The notes below the pieces were generated by a model that did not search any database, was not told the DNA's origin, and worked only from the letters and a program-made list of their open reading frames with translations. Shown one piece after another: positions 34,246 through 42,927 of a stretch of DNA of 64,000 bases. Origin of the DNA: Halomonas getboli (lineage in GTDB: Bacteria > Pseudomonadota > Gammaproteobacteria > Pseudomonadales > Halomonadaceae); assembly GCF_023094245.1 (NCBI RefSeq), contig NZ_JALMEW010000003.1, positions 124,001-188,000 of the forward strand. Reading direction: 5' to 3'. Numbering within the stretch: the first letter of the stretch is position 1; every line of letters begins with the position of its first letter. A program made the position numbers and the translations under genes.

Positions 34246-34986
34246 TTACACGCCGCCATCGACGTCGATGAGCGAGCCGGTGGAGAACTCGCTGCCGACC
34301 AGCCACATGATGGCCGAGGCGATCTCTTCGGGCTCGCCGATGCGACCCAGCGGGATGCGCTGGCCGGCGGTGTCGACCTTGCCCGCATTGTCGGCGCTGG
34401 CGTGGATCGTGGTGCGAATCACGCCGGGGCGAACGGCGTTGACGCGAATGCCTTCGCCGGCGACCTCTCGCGCCAGCCCTCGCGTCAGGCTGTCGATGGC
34501 GCCCTTGGACGCGGCGTAATCGACATACTCATCGGGCCCGCCCAGGCGAGCGGCCACCGACGACACGTTGACGATGGCGCCGCCGTTGCCGCCGCGGCGA
34601 GTCGACATGCGTTTCACCGCCTCCCGGGCACAGATCATCGGCCCCGCGACGTTGATGCGCATCATGCGCTCGACGCGGGCGAAGTCCATGTCCTCGACGC
34701 GACAGTTGGCGTCCACCACGCCGGCATTGTTGACCAGCACGTCCAGACGCCCCAGCTCGGCGTCGACGGTGGCGAACAGCCCTCGGATACCGTCCTCGCT
34801 GGCGACATCGGCCTGGGCGGCGATGGCCTGGCCGCCCGCCTCGCGGATGGCGCTGATCACTTCCTCGGCAGCCCGATGGTCGCGGAGATAGTTGACCACC
34901 ACCGTATAACCCTGGCGAGCCGCCAGTCGCGCGGTGGCCGCGCCGATGCCGCGGCCGGCACCGGTGATCAGCATCACGGGATTCAT
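34246..34986 (-). CDS. SDR family oxidoreductase
   Basis: A 246-residue classical short-chain dehydrogenase. The cofactor loop is LITGAGRGIGAATARL (TGxxxGIG at 8-15), NNAGV marks the beta-4 strand, and SSVAARLGGPDEYVDYAASKGA gives the Ser-Tyr-x3-Lys catalytic triad with the tyrosine in VDYAASK. It ends in a typical IDVDGGV. The presence of Tyr-Leu-Arg-Asp after strand 2 suggests NADP preference. The substrate is unknown; family relatives include glucose 1-dehydrogenase and FabG-like ketoreductases. It lies between ilvE and holC on one strand. Confidence 0.87.
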   Translation of the reverse strand: MNPVMLITGAGRGIGAATARLAARQGYTVVVNYLRDHRAAEEVISAIREAGGQAIAAQADVASEDGIRGLFATVDAELGRLDVLVNNAGVVDANCRVEDMDFARVERMMRINVAGPMICAREAVKRMSTRRGGNGGAIVNVSSVAARLGGPDEYVDYAASKGAIDSLTRGLAREVAGEGIRVNAVRPGVIRTTIHASADNAGKVDTAGQRIPLGRIGEPEEIASAIMWLVGSEFSTGSLIDVDGGV

Positions 34987-35015
34987 GCGATCTCTCCTGC
35001 AGGAAGGGGCGGGTT

Positions 35016-35040
35016 CCCCGGGCGCCGGCCCGGGGGGGGG
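35016..35040. terminator. GC hairpin after ilvE, with a 9-G run
   Basis: ccccgggc/gcccgggg (35016-35023/35028-35035, loop gccg) overlaps a run of nine G (35032-35040). It lies between the ilvE stop and the SDR start on the minus strand, with no T-run, so termination would be partial. Confidence 0.45.
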
Positions 35041-35044
35041 AGGC

Positions 35045-36145
35045 TTACACCAGGCGGGTCAGCCAGCCGTACTTGTCCTCGCTGCGGCCGTACTGCAGAT
35101 CGAGCAGACGGGTGCGCAGGCGCTTGGCGATCTCGTTGTCGCCCTCGGCGGAGAGGCGGATGGTGTCGTCCTCGGTCACCAGTTCGCCCACCGGGGTGAT
35201 CACCGCGGCGGTGCCGCAGGCGAAGACCTCGACGATCTCGCCGCTGGCCGCGCCCTCGCGCCACTCGTCGATGCTGATCGGGCGCTCTTCCGGGGTCAGG
35301 CCCTCGTCGCGCGCCAGGGTCAGCACCGAGTCGCGGGTCACGCCCTCGAGGATGGTGTCGGTCAGGCGCGGGGTGACGATACGGCCGTCGCGGTAGACGA
35401 AGAACAGGTTCATGCCGCCCAGTTCCTCGATCCACTTGTTCTCGGCGGCGTCGAGGAAGGCGACCTGGCTGCAGTCGTGATCGGCGGCTTCCTTCTGGGC
35501 GGCCAGGGAGGCGGCGTAGTTGCCGCCGCACTTGGCGAAGCCGGTGCCGCCGGGCGCGGCGCGCTTGTAGTGCGAGGACAGCCAGATCGAGACCGGCTTG
35601 ATGCCGCCCTTGAAGTAGGCCGCGGCCGGCGAGGCGATGACGTAGTAGTCGACCTCGTGGGACGGGCGCACGCCGAGGAAGGTCTCGCTGGCGATCATGA
35701 ACGGGCGCAGGTAGAGGCTCGATTCGTCGGCCTCGCTGGCCGGCGTCGGCACCCAGTCGTGGTCCTGGGCCAGCAGCGCCTTGAGCGAGTCGATGAAGTC
35801 CTCGTCGGACAGCTCCGGCAGCGCCAGGCGGCGGGCGCTGCGGCGGAAGCGCTCGGCGTTCTTCTCGGGGCGGAAGGTCCACACCGAGCCGTCGGCGTGG
35901 CGATAGGCCTTCACGCCCTCGAAGATTTCCTGGCCGTAGTGCAGCACCGCGGCGGCCGGGTCCAGGGTCAGCGGGCCGTAGGGACGTACCTCATGGCCGT
36001 GCCAGCCGGCGTCGACGGTCCAGCGGACGTGGGCCATGTGATCGGTGAAGTAGCGCCCGAAGCCGGGATTGCTCAGGATCTCTTCACGGATCGGGGTCGC
36101 CGTGGCGTCGGCGGTGGGCAGCACGGAAAAACGTTCGGTGGACAC
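35045..36145 (-). CDS. ilvE: branched-chain amino acid aminotransferase
   Basis: A 366-residue fold-type IV PLP aminotransferase of the longer, eukaryotic-like BCAT group (about 350-370 residues, against ~305 for E. coli IlvE). The PLP lysine lies in GGTGFAKCGGNYAAS, and YGQEIFEGVKAYR and SSLYLRPFMIA are typical. EVFACGTAAVITPVG marks the C-terminal cofactor phosphate loop. It interconverts Leu, Ile and Val with their 2-oxo acids. I take the GTG at 36145 (VSTERFSVLP) as start because GGAG lies 9 bases upstream; the open frame further upstream is arginine-rich and not family-like. It separates pepA from holC. Confidence 0.93.
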   Translation of the reverse strand: MSTERFSVLPTADATATPIREEILSNPGFGRYFTDHMAHVRWTVDAGWHGHEVRPYGPLTLDPAAAVLHYGQEIFEGVKAYRHADGSVWTFRPEKNAERFRRSARRLALPELSDEDFIDSLKALLAQDHDWVPTPASEADESSLYLRPFMIASETFLGVRPSHEVDYYVIASPAAAYFKGGIKPVSIWLSSHYKRAAPGGTGFAKCGGNYAASLAAQKEAADHDCSQVAFLDAAENKWIEELGGMNLFFVYRDGRIVTPRLTDTILEGVTRDSVLTLARDEGLTPEERPISIDEWREGAASGEIVEVFACGTAAVITPVGELVTEDDTIRLSAEGDNEIAKRLRTRLLDLQYGRSEDKYGWLTRLV

Positions 36146-36255
36146 GGCTTGGTCTCCGCTTCTCTCGGGGCGCGGCCGGCGCCCCGGCAGGCTAAACAGG
36201 GTGGCCGGGCGAGAGGCCGCCCGGTCAACGAATGTCGACATTCACATGAAAAAGT

Positions 36256-36288
36256 CGCCACGCCCAAAAGGCAAGCCCGGGCGTGGCG
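36256..36288 (-). terminator. intrinsic terminator of pepA
   Basis: A 10-bp stem cgccacgccc/gggcgtggcg followed on the minus strand by ACTTTTTC gives a hairpin plus U-tract 7 bases past the pepA stop. Confidence 0.9.
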
Positions 36289-36295
36289 GCGGCGT

Positions 36296-37819
36296 TCAGG
36301 CCTCGCCGTCGGATTCGACCTTGCCCTCGGCCTCGCGGTCCAGCAGGTACTGGGTCAGCAGGCTGACCGGGCGGCCGGTGGCGCCTTTCTGCGCGCCGGA
36401 GTTCCAGGCGGTGCCGGCGATGTCCAGGTGCGCCCAGGGGAACTTGTCGGCGAAGCGCGAGAGGAAGCAGCCGGCGGTGATGGTGCCCGCCGGGCGGCCG
36501 CCGATGTTGGCCAGGTCGGCGAAGTTGGAATCCAGCTGCTCCTGGTACTCGTCCCACAGCGGCAGGTGCCAGGCGCGATCCCAGGCGGTCTCGCCGGCGT
36601 CCAGCAGGTCCAGCGCCAGGTCGTCGTCGTTGGCCATCAGCCCGGTGGCGTGGTGGCCCAGGGCGATGATGGCGGCGCCGGTGAGGGTGGCGATGTCGAC
36701 CACGCTGGCAGGCTCGAAGCGCTCGGCGTAGGTCAGAGCGTCGCACAGCACCAAGCGGCCCTCGGCGTCGGTGTTGAGCACCTCCACCGACAGGCCCTTG
36801 AGGGTCTTGATGATATCGCCGGGCTTGGTGGCGCGGCCGCTTGGCATGTTCTCGGCGCTGGCGACGATGGCCACCAGGTTGATCTTCGGGCGCACGGCGA
36901 GCACCGAGGTGACGGCGCCGAACACGCTGGCGGCGCCGCACATGTCGAACTTCATCTCGTCCATGCCCGCGCCGGGCTTCAGTGAGATGCCGCCGGAATC
37001 GAAGGTGATGCCCTTGCCGATCAGCACGTGGGGCGCCTCGTCGGGATCCTCGGCACCCTGGTACTTCATCACGATCAGCCGCGAGGGCTCGTCGCTGCCG
37101 TGGCCCACGGACAGCAGCGAGTGGGCGCCCAGCGCCTCCAGGGCTTCCTCGTCGAGGATCTCGGCGCTCAGCGCGCCGTTGGAGTCGGCGGCCAGCTGCT
37201 CGGCGCGTTCGGCCAGGTAGCGCGGCGTGCAGACGTTGCCGGGCAGGTTGCCCAGGGTGCGGGCGGCGTTGATGCCCTGGCCGATGCCGTTGCCGACCCG
37301 GGCGCCCTCGCGGGCCGCCTCGGCGTCGTCGCCTTCGCTGACCAGCAGGGTCACGCGATCGAGCTTCGGCGCCGGGCCGGGCTCGGACTTGAATTCGGTG
37401 AAGCGGTAGACCGCGCGATGGGCGGCCTCGGCGACCATGCGCGCCTTCCAGTCGCTGTCGCGATCAAGCACCGGCACGTCGGTGAAGGCCACCGCGGCGT
37501 CGTCGGCGGGCAGCGCCGCCAGGGCAGTGAAGGCCGCGTCCACGGCCTTGCGGAAGGCGCCTTCCTGGCACTTGTCCCGGGTTCCCAGTCCGACCAGCAG
37601 CAGGCGATCGGCGCTCAGGCCGGGCGCGAACGGAATCATCTGCACGTTGCCAAGCTTGGCGTCGAAGTCTTCGCGCTCGATCAGCTGGCCGATCAGCCGC
37701 TCACTGGCGTCGTCGAGCTTGGCGGCGGCGGGCAGCAGATCGCCATCCTTGAACACCGGTACCACGAGGCAGGCCGTCTCGACCTTGGCGGGATTGGCCG
37801 TCTGAACTGGGAATTCCAT
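36296..37819 (-). CDS. pepA: leucyl aminopeptidase (M17)
   Basis: A 507-residue cytosolic dizinc aminopeptidase. The C-terminal catalytic domain contains GKGITFDSGGISLKP and the M17 signature NTDAEGRL, which supplies metal ligands. The N-terminal ~165 residues form the macrodomain-like regulatory lobe. In E. coli PepA also serves as a DNA-binding cofactor in carAB control and Xer recombination. The start at 37819 (MEFPVQTAN) has a GGAGACACC Shine-Dalgarno. It is divergent from lptF, as in many gammaproteobacteria, and is followed by its own strong terminator rather than running on into holC. Confidence 0.95.
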   Translation of the reverse strand: MEFPVQTANPAKVETACLVVPVFKDGDLLPAAAKLDDASERLIGQLIEREDFDAKLGNVQMIPFAPGLSADRLLLVGLGTRDKCQEGAFRKAVDAAFTALAALPADDAAVAFTDVPVLDRDSDWKARMVAEAAHRAVYRFTEFKSEPGPAPKLDRVTLLVSEGDDAEAAREGARVGNGIGQGINAARTLGNLPGNVCTPRYLAERAEQLAADSNGALSAEILDEEALEALGAHSLLSVGHGSDEPSRLIVMKYQGAEDPDEAPHVLIGKGITFDSGGISLKPGAGMDEMKFDMCGAASVFGAVTSVLAVRPKINLVAIVASAENMPSGRATKPGDIIKTLKGLSVEVLNTDAEGRLVLCDALTYAERFEPASVVDIATLTGAAIIALGHHATGLMANDDDLALDLLDAGETAWDRAWHLPLWDEYQEQLDSNFADLANIGGRPAGTITAGCFLSRFADKFPWAHLDIAGTAWNSGAQKGATGRPVSLLTQYLLDREAEGKVESDGEA

Positions 37820-38003
37820 GGTGTCTCCACAAGACAAGCGGTGGGGGATTCTGGATAATGCCGGCATATTGCCGAGTCGTCCCAGTGTACCCCAGGAGCC
37901 TGCCGGACTTCACACCGAACTGTGGCGTTCGACACTCCCCCGGGCCTGCGTCTCATTGCATGGAAGAGGGCCGGGCCGGACGGACCCGGATCGGGAGACC
38001 ACG

Positions 38004-39086
38004 TTGATCATATTCCGCTATCTGACCCGCGAGATCCTGCAGACCATGGCCGCGGTGGCCGGGGTGCTGCTGCTGGTGATCATGGGCAGCCGCTTCATTC
38101 GCTACTTCGCCAACGCGGCGGACGGCGAGATCCCCCTGGATATTCTCGGCACCCTGATGCTGTTTCACCTGCCGGGGTTTCTGCAGCTGATCCTGCCGCT
38201 GGCGTTCTTCCTCGGCATCCTGCTGGCCTACGGCCAGCTCTACCTGAACAGCGAGATCACCGTGCTGGTGGCCTGCGGCACCAGCCCCAACCGGCTGCTG
38301 CAGGTCAGCCTGGTGCCGGCCACCCTGGTGGCGGTGATGGTGGGGCTGTGCAGCCTATGGCTGAGCCCTGCCGGCGCACTGCATAACGAGGTGATGCTCG
38401 AGAAGCAGCGCAGCCAGCTCGACTTCTCGGTGCTCAATCCGGGGCGTTTCCAGGACTTCGGCAGCGGGCGTACGGCCTATACCGAGGCCTTGAGCGACGA
38501 CCAGCAGGAGATGCACGGGGTGTTCATCAGCGAGCGTCAGCGCCGCTCCGACGGCACGCCGGCCACGTTGGTGACCCGCGCCACCGGCGGCTATCAGACC
38601 GTCGACGAGGACACCGGCAGCCGCTTCCTGGTGCTGACCGACGGTGAGCGCTACAGCGTCGCCCCCGGCCGCGCCGAGGCCGAGCGGCTCGAGTTCGGCA
38701 CCTATGCGGTGCGGCTGTCGCGCGACGAGAAGAGCCTCGACCTCGACGACCCCGAGTTCGCCACCACCGCGGCGCTGTTCGACGACGATTCGACGCCCGC
38801 CGCGGCCCAGCTGCAGTGGCGCCTCAGCCTGCCGCTGATGGTGTTTGTCCTGACCCTGATGGCGATGCCGCTGTCGCGGGTCAATCCGCGCCAGGGGCGC
38901 TTCGCCAAGCTGCTGCCGGCGATCTTTCTCTACGTGGCCTATCTCAGCCTGCTGCTGGCGGCCCAGGATGCCATCTCCCGCGGCAGCTGGCCGGCCGGCG
39001 TCGGCATGTGGCCGATTCACGCGGCCTTCCTGGCCATCGGCCTGGGCATGACGCTGCAGGCACAACGCAAGGGGATGAGCGGATGA
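38004..39086 (+). CDS. lptF: LPS export ABC transporter permease LptF
   Basis: A 360-residue inner-membrane protein of the YjgP/YjgQ family with six transmembrane helices: two near each end and a periplasmic beta-jellyroll between (about 130-270). IIFRYLTREILQTMAAVAGVL is the family N-terminus. With LptG and the LptB2 ATPase it extracts lipopolysaccharide from the inner membrane. I accept TTG at 38004 as start because conservation begins there and CGGGAGA lies 8-11 bases upstream; no ATG fits. It overlaps lptG by four bases (ATGA). Confidence 0.93.
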   Translation: MIIFRYLTREILQTMAAVAGVLLLVIMGSRFIRYFANAADGEIPLDILGTLMLFHLPGFLQLILPLAFFLGILLAYGQLYLNSEITVLVACGTSPNRLLQVSLVPATLVAVMVGLCSLWLSPAGALHNEVMLEKQRSQLDFSVLNPGRFQDFGSGRTAYTEALSDDQQEMHGVFISERQRRSDGTPATLVTRATGGYQTVDEDTGSRFLVLTDGERYSVAPGRAEAERLEFGTYAVRLSRDEKSLDLDDPEFATTAALFDDDSTPAAAQLQWRLSLPLMVFVLTLMAMPLSRVNPRQGRFAKLLPAIFLYVAYLSLLLAAQDAISRGSWPAGVGMWPIHAAFLAIGLGMTLQAQRKGMSG

Positions 39087-40147
39087 TCGCCGACCGTCTC
39101 GATCGCTACATCGCCCGCCAGGTACTCGGGGCGATCCTGGTGGTGCAGGTGATCCTGCTGGGGCTCGACCTGGTGATCACCTACATCAACGACCTGGGCG
39201 ACGTGGAGGGCGACTACGGTGCCCTGCAGGTGCTCTTCTATCTGGTGTTCCGGCTGCCCTGGCGCTTCTATCAATATGCCCCGGTGGGGGTGCTGATCGG
39301 CGCGCTGATCGGGCTCGGCAGCATGGCTTCGAGCAACGAGCTCACCGTGATGCGCGCCGCGGGCCGCTCGCTGGTGCGCATCCTCTGGGGGGTGATGAAG
39401 CCGATCATCCTGGTGATCGTGGTAGTGCTGTTCGTGGCCGAGTTCGTCAGTCCCAAGACCGAGCAGTTCGCCAGCGCCTGGCGGCTCGAGAAGCGCCAGG
39501 GCGAGGGCTCGGTGCTGACCGAGAGCGGCGGCTGGCAGCGCGAGGGCAACGACTTCTACCGCTTCGGGGCGATCCGCGCCGACCAGGTGGTGCTGGACCT
39601 GACCCGCTACCGCTTCGAGGGCCAGCAGCTGCGCGAGGCGCTCAGCGCCCGCCGCGCGGTGTGGCAGGACGGCGGCTGGGTGCTGCATGACGTCGACGAG
39701 ACCCGCTTCGTCGACGATCACACCGAGACCCGGCACTGGCAGACGCACGCCTGGCAGACCGATCTGACGCCCGACGTGCTCGACCGCCTGCTGCGCGACG
39801 TGGAGACCCAGGCGCCCAGCGAGCTGTGGGCCTATGCCCGCCACCTGCAGGCCCAGGGCCAGGACGCCACCCAGCCGCTGATCTACTTCTGGCAGAAGAT
39901 GCTGATGCCGCTGACCATGGCCTCGCTGGTGCTGGTGGCGGCGTCCTTCGTGTTCGGCCCGCTGCGCACCGTGGCCGCTGGCACCCGGGTGTTCTACGGC
40001 GTGGTCACCGGGCTGGTGTTCAAGTACCTGCAGGACCTGCTGGGGCCGGCCTCCACGCTGTTCGGCTTCTCGCCGGCCTGGGCCGTGCTGGTGCCGACGC
40101 TGCTGTGCGCCGGCCTGGGCCTCTACCTGCTGCGCCGTACCGGCTGA
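39083..40147 (+). CDS. lptG: LPS export ABC transporter permease LptG
   Basis: A 354-residue partner of LptF with the same architecture: MIADRLDRYIARQVLGAILV at helix 1, coupling-helix region SNELTVMRAAGRSLVRI, a periplasmic jellyroll (~130-260) and paired C-terminal helices with FVFGPLRTVAAGTRVFYG. The start overlaps the lptF stop as ATGA, a translational-coupling arrangement. The complex drives LPS onto the LptC-A-D bridge. Confidence 0.94.
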   Translation: MIADRLDRYIARQVLGAILVVQVILLGLDLVITYINDLGDVEGDYGALQVLFYLVFRLPWRFYQYAPVGVLIGALIGLGSMASSNELTVMRAAGRSLVRILWGVMKPIILVIVVVLFVAEFVSPKTEQFASAWRLEKRQGEGSVLTESGGWQREGNDFYRFGAIRADQVVLDLTRYRFEGQQLREALSARRAVWQDGGWVLHDVDETRFVDDHTETRHWQTHAWQTDLTPDVLDRLLRDVETQAPSELWAYARHLQAQGQDATQPLIYFWQKMLMPLTMASLVLVAASFVFGPLRTVAAGTRVFYGVVTGLVFKYLQDLLGPASTLFGFSPAWAVLVPTLLCAGLGLYLLRRTG

Positions 40148-40164
40148 CCCGCCTGGTTCCTGCC

Positions 40165-40638
40165 ATGTCGCGCCGCTTCGATTGCCTCGACGACGTCTGG
40201 CCCGCCGGCCTCGGCCGGCGGCTCGGCGCCATGCTCTACGACGGCCTGCTGCTGCTGGCGCTGTGGATCGTCATCGGTGCCGCCCACGTGGCGGTGACGC
40301 GCCTGCTGCTGGGGCTGCCCGCCGAGCGGGTCGGCCTCGGCGCCGCCCAGGTATGGTCGCTGCGCGCCCTGCTGGCGCTCTCCGCGCTGGCCTTCTTCAC
40401 CTATTTCTGGACCCGCGGCGGCATGACGCTGGGCATGCAGGCCTGGCGGTTGCGGGTGCAGACCCTCGACGGCCACGCCATCGGCCGGCGCCAGGCCCTG
40501 ATGCGTTGCCTGGTCGGCGCGCTCGCCTTCCTGCCGCTGGGGCTCGGCCACCTCTGGGTGCTGTTCGATACCGAGCGTCGCAGCTGGTCGGACCTGGCCT
40601 CCGGCACCCGCGTGGTGGTACTGCCCCGGCGGCGTTGA
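40165..40638 (+). CDS. RDD family membrane protein
   Basis: A 157-residue protein with the RDD domain: FDCLDDVWPAGLGRRLGAMLYDGLLLL, in which the Arg and Asp that name the family are visible (GRRLGAMLYD). It has about three hydrophobic segments (24-45, 65-85, 115-130) and the conserved TLGMQAWRLRV motif. RDD proteins have been proposed to be ion or small-molecule transporters, but no function is assigned to this one. It begins 17 bases after lptG, so it is probably the third gene of that operon. Confidence 0.85.
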   Translation: MSRRFDCLDDVWPAGLGRRLGAMLYDGLLLLALWIVIGAAHVAVTRLLLGLPAERVGLGAAQVWSLRALLALSALAFFTYFWTRGGMTLGMQAWRLRVQTLDGHAIGRRQALMRCLVGALAFLPLGLGHLWVLFDTERRSWSDLASGTRVVVLPRRR

Positions 40639-40697
40639 GTCCTTTGGTAACGTTGCGGACACACAATAGTCCTGCGTCATGCTTGCGATAGTCCATG

Positions 40698-40714
40698 CGA
40701 ATCATTTACATTCG
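40698..40714. promoter_or_regulatory. Fur-box-like palindrome upstream of bfd
   Basis: cgaat-catttac-attcg is an AT-rich palindrome with 5-bp arms ending 25 bases before the bfd start. bfd is Fur/iron-repressed in several gammaproteobacteria, which makes the position meaningful. Confidence 0.5.
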
Positions 40715-40739
40715 ACTCGTGACCGATGCGAGGTGATGT

Positions 40740-40946
40740 ATGTACGTGTGTCTGTGCAAGGGTGTGAGTGACAAGGCGATCCGCCGCAGCGTGGAAGAGG
40801 GCGCGCGCAGCTGGCGCGAGGTCCAGCGCGAGACGGGATGCGGCACCCAGTGCGGCAAGTGCGCCTGCATGGGCAAGGCCATCACCCGCGAGACGATCCA
40901 GGAAGAGATGAGTCTGGCCAGCGAGGGGCTCGCCTACGCCGTTTGA
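40740..40946 (+). CDS. bfd: bacterioferritin-associated ferredoxin
   Basis: A 68-residue [2Fe-2S] ferredoxin. The ligands have the Bfd pattern C-x-C near the start (Cys4, Cys6) and C-x2-C (Cys38, Cys41) in CGTQCGKCACMG. Bfd binds bacterioferritin and passes electrons to it so that stored iron is released. Two extra cysteines (34 and 43) flank the second pair. It lies 152 bases upstream of bfr on the same strand, with a separate promoter-like region between, allowing opposite iron responses. Confidence 0.95.
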   Translation: MYVCLCKGVSDKAIRRSVEEGARSWREVQRETGCGTQCGKCACMGKAITRETIQEEMSLASEGLAYAV

Positions 40947-40993
40947 TGGCAATCGCTATCGTTTCTTTTGGCGTTTTCAACGTTCTGATTTAT

Positions 40994-41021
40994 TTGAGTT
41001 TTTCCTGATATCACCTAGACT
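40994..41021 (+). promoter_or_regulatory. promoter-like sequence for bfr
   Basis: ttgagt (40994-40999), a 16-base spacer and tagact (41016-41021) form a weak sigma-70-like pair in the AT-rich part of the bfd-bfr gap. Confidence 0.35.
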
Positions 41022-41098
41022 GTCCGGCACATATGGCGGTGCGATGGTACGCATGCCAAGCTGAAGGACGACCCCGACGACAGCAATGAGGTGGTGTC

Positions 41099-41575
41099 AT
41101 GAAAGGCGACAAGAAGGTCATCGAGTACCTCAATACCGCGCTCGGCAATGAGCTGGTCGCGATCAACCAGTACTACCTGCACGCCAAGATGTTCCAGGAC
41201 TGGGGTCTGGCCGCGCTCGGCAAGCTCGAGTACGAAGAGTCCATCGACGAGATGAAGCACGCCGACAAGCTGATCGAGCGGATCCTGTTCCTCGAGGGCG
41301 TGCCCAACCTGCAGGACTACGGCAAGCTGCTGATCGGCGAGGACACCAGGGAGATGCTCGAGTGCGACCTCAAGCTCGAGCTCCAGGGCCGTGACGACTA
41401 CATCGAGGCGATCGCCTACTGCGAGTCTGTGCAGGACTACGTCACCCGCGACCTGTTCCGCGACATCCTTGCCGACGAGGAAGAGCACATCGACAAGCTC
41501 GAGACCGAGCTCTCGCTGATCGACAAGGTCGGCATCCAGAACTACCTGCAGAAGCAGATGCACGAAGCGGAATAA
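41099..41575 (+). CDS. bfr: bacterioferritin
   Basis: A 158-residue ferritin-like subunit of the 24-mer iron store. All ferroxidase ligands are at the E. coli Bfr positions: Glu18, Glu51, His54, Glu94, Glu127 and His130. Met52 (DEMKHADK), the haem axial ligand, is present, so this is the haem-binding type. [10 protein letters not shown] is a Bfr signature. It follows bfd and is followed by copy C of the structured repeat and then a strong hairpin. Confidence 0.96.
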   Translation: MKGDKKVIEYLNTALGNELVAINQYYLHAKMFQDWGLAALGKLEYEESIDEMKHADKLIERILFLEGVPNLQDYGKLLIGEDTREMLECDLKLELQGRDDYIEAIAYCESVQDYVTRDLFRDILADEEEHIDKLETELSLIDKVGIQNYLQKQMHEAE

Positions 41576-41594
41576 GGCATTGTCGAATGGACTC

Positions 41595-41788
41595 GTTCGG
41601 TGACAAGCCCCGAAGTGTCAGACCATCGCGAGGCGCTATGAACCCATCCATGGGCGCTTCATCCGCCCTGCGGCGCTTTCGCTTCCTGCTGCGCTTGCAG
41701 GACCGGTGCCGTCCGTCCCTGAACAGCCCGTTCGGCGGAATCCGTCTCACCCCTGGCGGATAACCCTCGCTTCGTCTTGCCCCCGAAC
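41595..41788 (+). repeat. dispersed structured intergenic repeat, diverged copy C
   Basis: The core at 41628-41771 (144 bp) aligns end to end with copies A and B at roughly 75% identity. Its closing stem is gttcgg/ccgaac (41595-41600/41783-41788), caag/cttg (41604-41607/41776-41779) and gcgagg/cctcgc (41628-41633/41765-41770). The internal tggcca hairpin of A and B is not kept. It lies 20 bases 3' of bfr in the sense direction. Confidence 0.82.
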
Positions 41789-41806
41789 ATCGGTCATCGA
41801 TATCAA

Positions 41807-41830
41807 GAAGGCGCCCCGAGGGGCGCCTTC
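41807..41830. terminator. bidirectional hairpin between bfr and DUF1653 gene
   Basis: A stem of 10-11 bp, gaaggcgccc/gggcgccttc with a very small loop, lies between convergent genes and is followed by tt on the plus strand. Confidence 0.85.
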
Positions 41831-41857
41831 TTGCGTTCGGCGTGAGCCTGCCCGGGC

Positions 41858-42085
41858 TCAGGAAAAGGCCTTTTCCAGCGCGAAGCGGGGCGTCACTTCC
41901 CCGTCCACCTCGACCGTTTCCATGAACATGCCCAGCGGACGCACCCACAGGCCGTACTCGCCGTAGAGCGCGCGGTAGGTCACCAGTGCCTCCTCGGTCT
42001 CGCTGTGATGGGCCACGCCGATCACCTCGTAGAGCGGGCCCTTGTAGTGGCGGTAGATGCCGGGCACGGGATGCGAAACGTCCAT
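41858..42085 (-). CDS. DUF1653 domain protein
   Basis: A 75-residue protein consisting of the DUF1653 domain: PGIYRHYKGPLYEVIGVAHHSETEEALVTYRALYG, then LWVRPLGMFMETV. The family has a conserved small beta fold and no proven function. The ATG at 42085 has a CTGGAGAGA Shine-Dalgarno. It starts 17 bases after tcdA and is probably the last gene of the truC-tcdA unit. Confidence 0.85.
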   Translation of the reverse strand: MDVSHPVPGIYRHYKGPLYEVIGVAHHSETEEALVTYRALYGEYGLWVRPLGMFMETVEVDGEVTPRFALEKAFS

Positions 42086-42102
42086 GAGTCTCTCCAGGGA
42101 AT

Positions 42103-42927
42103 TCAGCGGGATGAGGCGGCGTCTCGGGCCAGCCGCGCCAGGGTGCGTGAGGCCGCCGTGAAGCCGAAGCTGCCGGTGACGAAGGTCGCCGCGCCGAAGC
42201 CCGAGGCACAGTCGAGGCGGGTGGCCTCGCCGGCACCGGGCTTGGTGTGGCAGACCTCGCCGTCGGCGCCGGGGTAGACGAGCTGTTCGTTGGAGTAGAC
42301 GCACTCCACCGAGAAGCGCCGCTTGGGATTGCGCGAGAAGCCGTGGTCGCGACGCAGCCGCGAGCGCACCTTGGCCAGCAGCGGGTCGTGCTCGGTGCGG
42401 GTCAGGTCGGCCACGCGGATGCGCGTCGGGTCGGTCTGGCCGCCCGCCGCGCCGGTCACGGTGATCGGCAGCTTGCGGCGCTTGCACCAGGCGATCAGCG
42501 CCGCCTTGGCCACCACGCTGTCGATGGCGTCGATCACGTGGTCCAGGTCCTCGGGCAGCCGCTCGGCGAGGTTGGTCGGGGTCACGAAGGCGGTGTCCGC
42601 CACCACCTCGATGCCGGGCTGGATGGCCCGGCAGCGCTCGGCCAGCACCTCGACCTTGGGCCGGCCGACGGTGCCGTCCAGGGCGTGCAGCTGGCGGTTG
42701 ACGTTGGACACGCAGACGTCGTCGAGGTCGATCAGCGTCAGCTTGCCGATGCCGGAGCGGGCCAGGGCCTCCACGGCCCAGCTGCCGACGCCGCCGACGC
42801 CGATCACCGCCACGTGGGCGTTCCGGAAGCGCTCCAGGGCGCGGGCGCCGTAGAGGCGGCGGATGCCGCCGAAGCGCAGCTCGTGGTCGTCGGTCTCGAG
42901 GGAGGCGGGGCTCGGAAAATCGTTCAT
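42103..42927 (-). CDS. tcdA: tRNA threonylcarbamoyladenosine dehydratase
   Basis: A 274-residue E1-like (ThiF/MoeB-fold) enzyme, also called CsdL, which cyclises t6A37 in tRNA to ct6A using ATP. The nucleotide loop is VAVIGVGGVGSWAVEALARSGIG, followed by LTLIDLDDVCVSNVNRQ with the adenylation residues. The C-terminal GFGAATFVTGSFGF is family-typical. It overlaps truC by four bases (ATGA), so two tRNA modification genes are translationally coupled. The t6A biosynthesis gene tsaC is also in this window at 57.7 kb. Confidence 0.93.
   Translation of the reverse strand: MNDFPSPASLETDDHELRFGGIRRLYGARALERFRNAHVAVIGVGGVGSWAVEALARSGIGKLTLIDLDDVCVSNVNRQLHALDGTVGRPKVEVLAERCRAIQPGIEVVADTAFVTPTNLAERLPEDLDHVIDAIDSVVAKAALIAWCKRRKLPITVTGAAGGQTDPTRIRVADLTRTEHDPLLAKVRSRLRRDHGFSRNPKRRFSVECVYSNEQLVYPGADGEVCHTKPGAGEATRLDCASGFGAATFVTGSFGFTAASRTLARLARDAASSR

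Noticed and set aside
35032..35040. Run of nine G as a phase-variable tract
   Set aside because: It lies between ilvE and the SDR gene rather than in a coding or -10/-35 spacer, and is more likely part of a GC hairpin or a sequencing-sensitive homopolymer.
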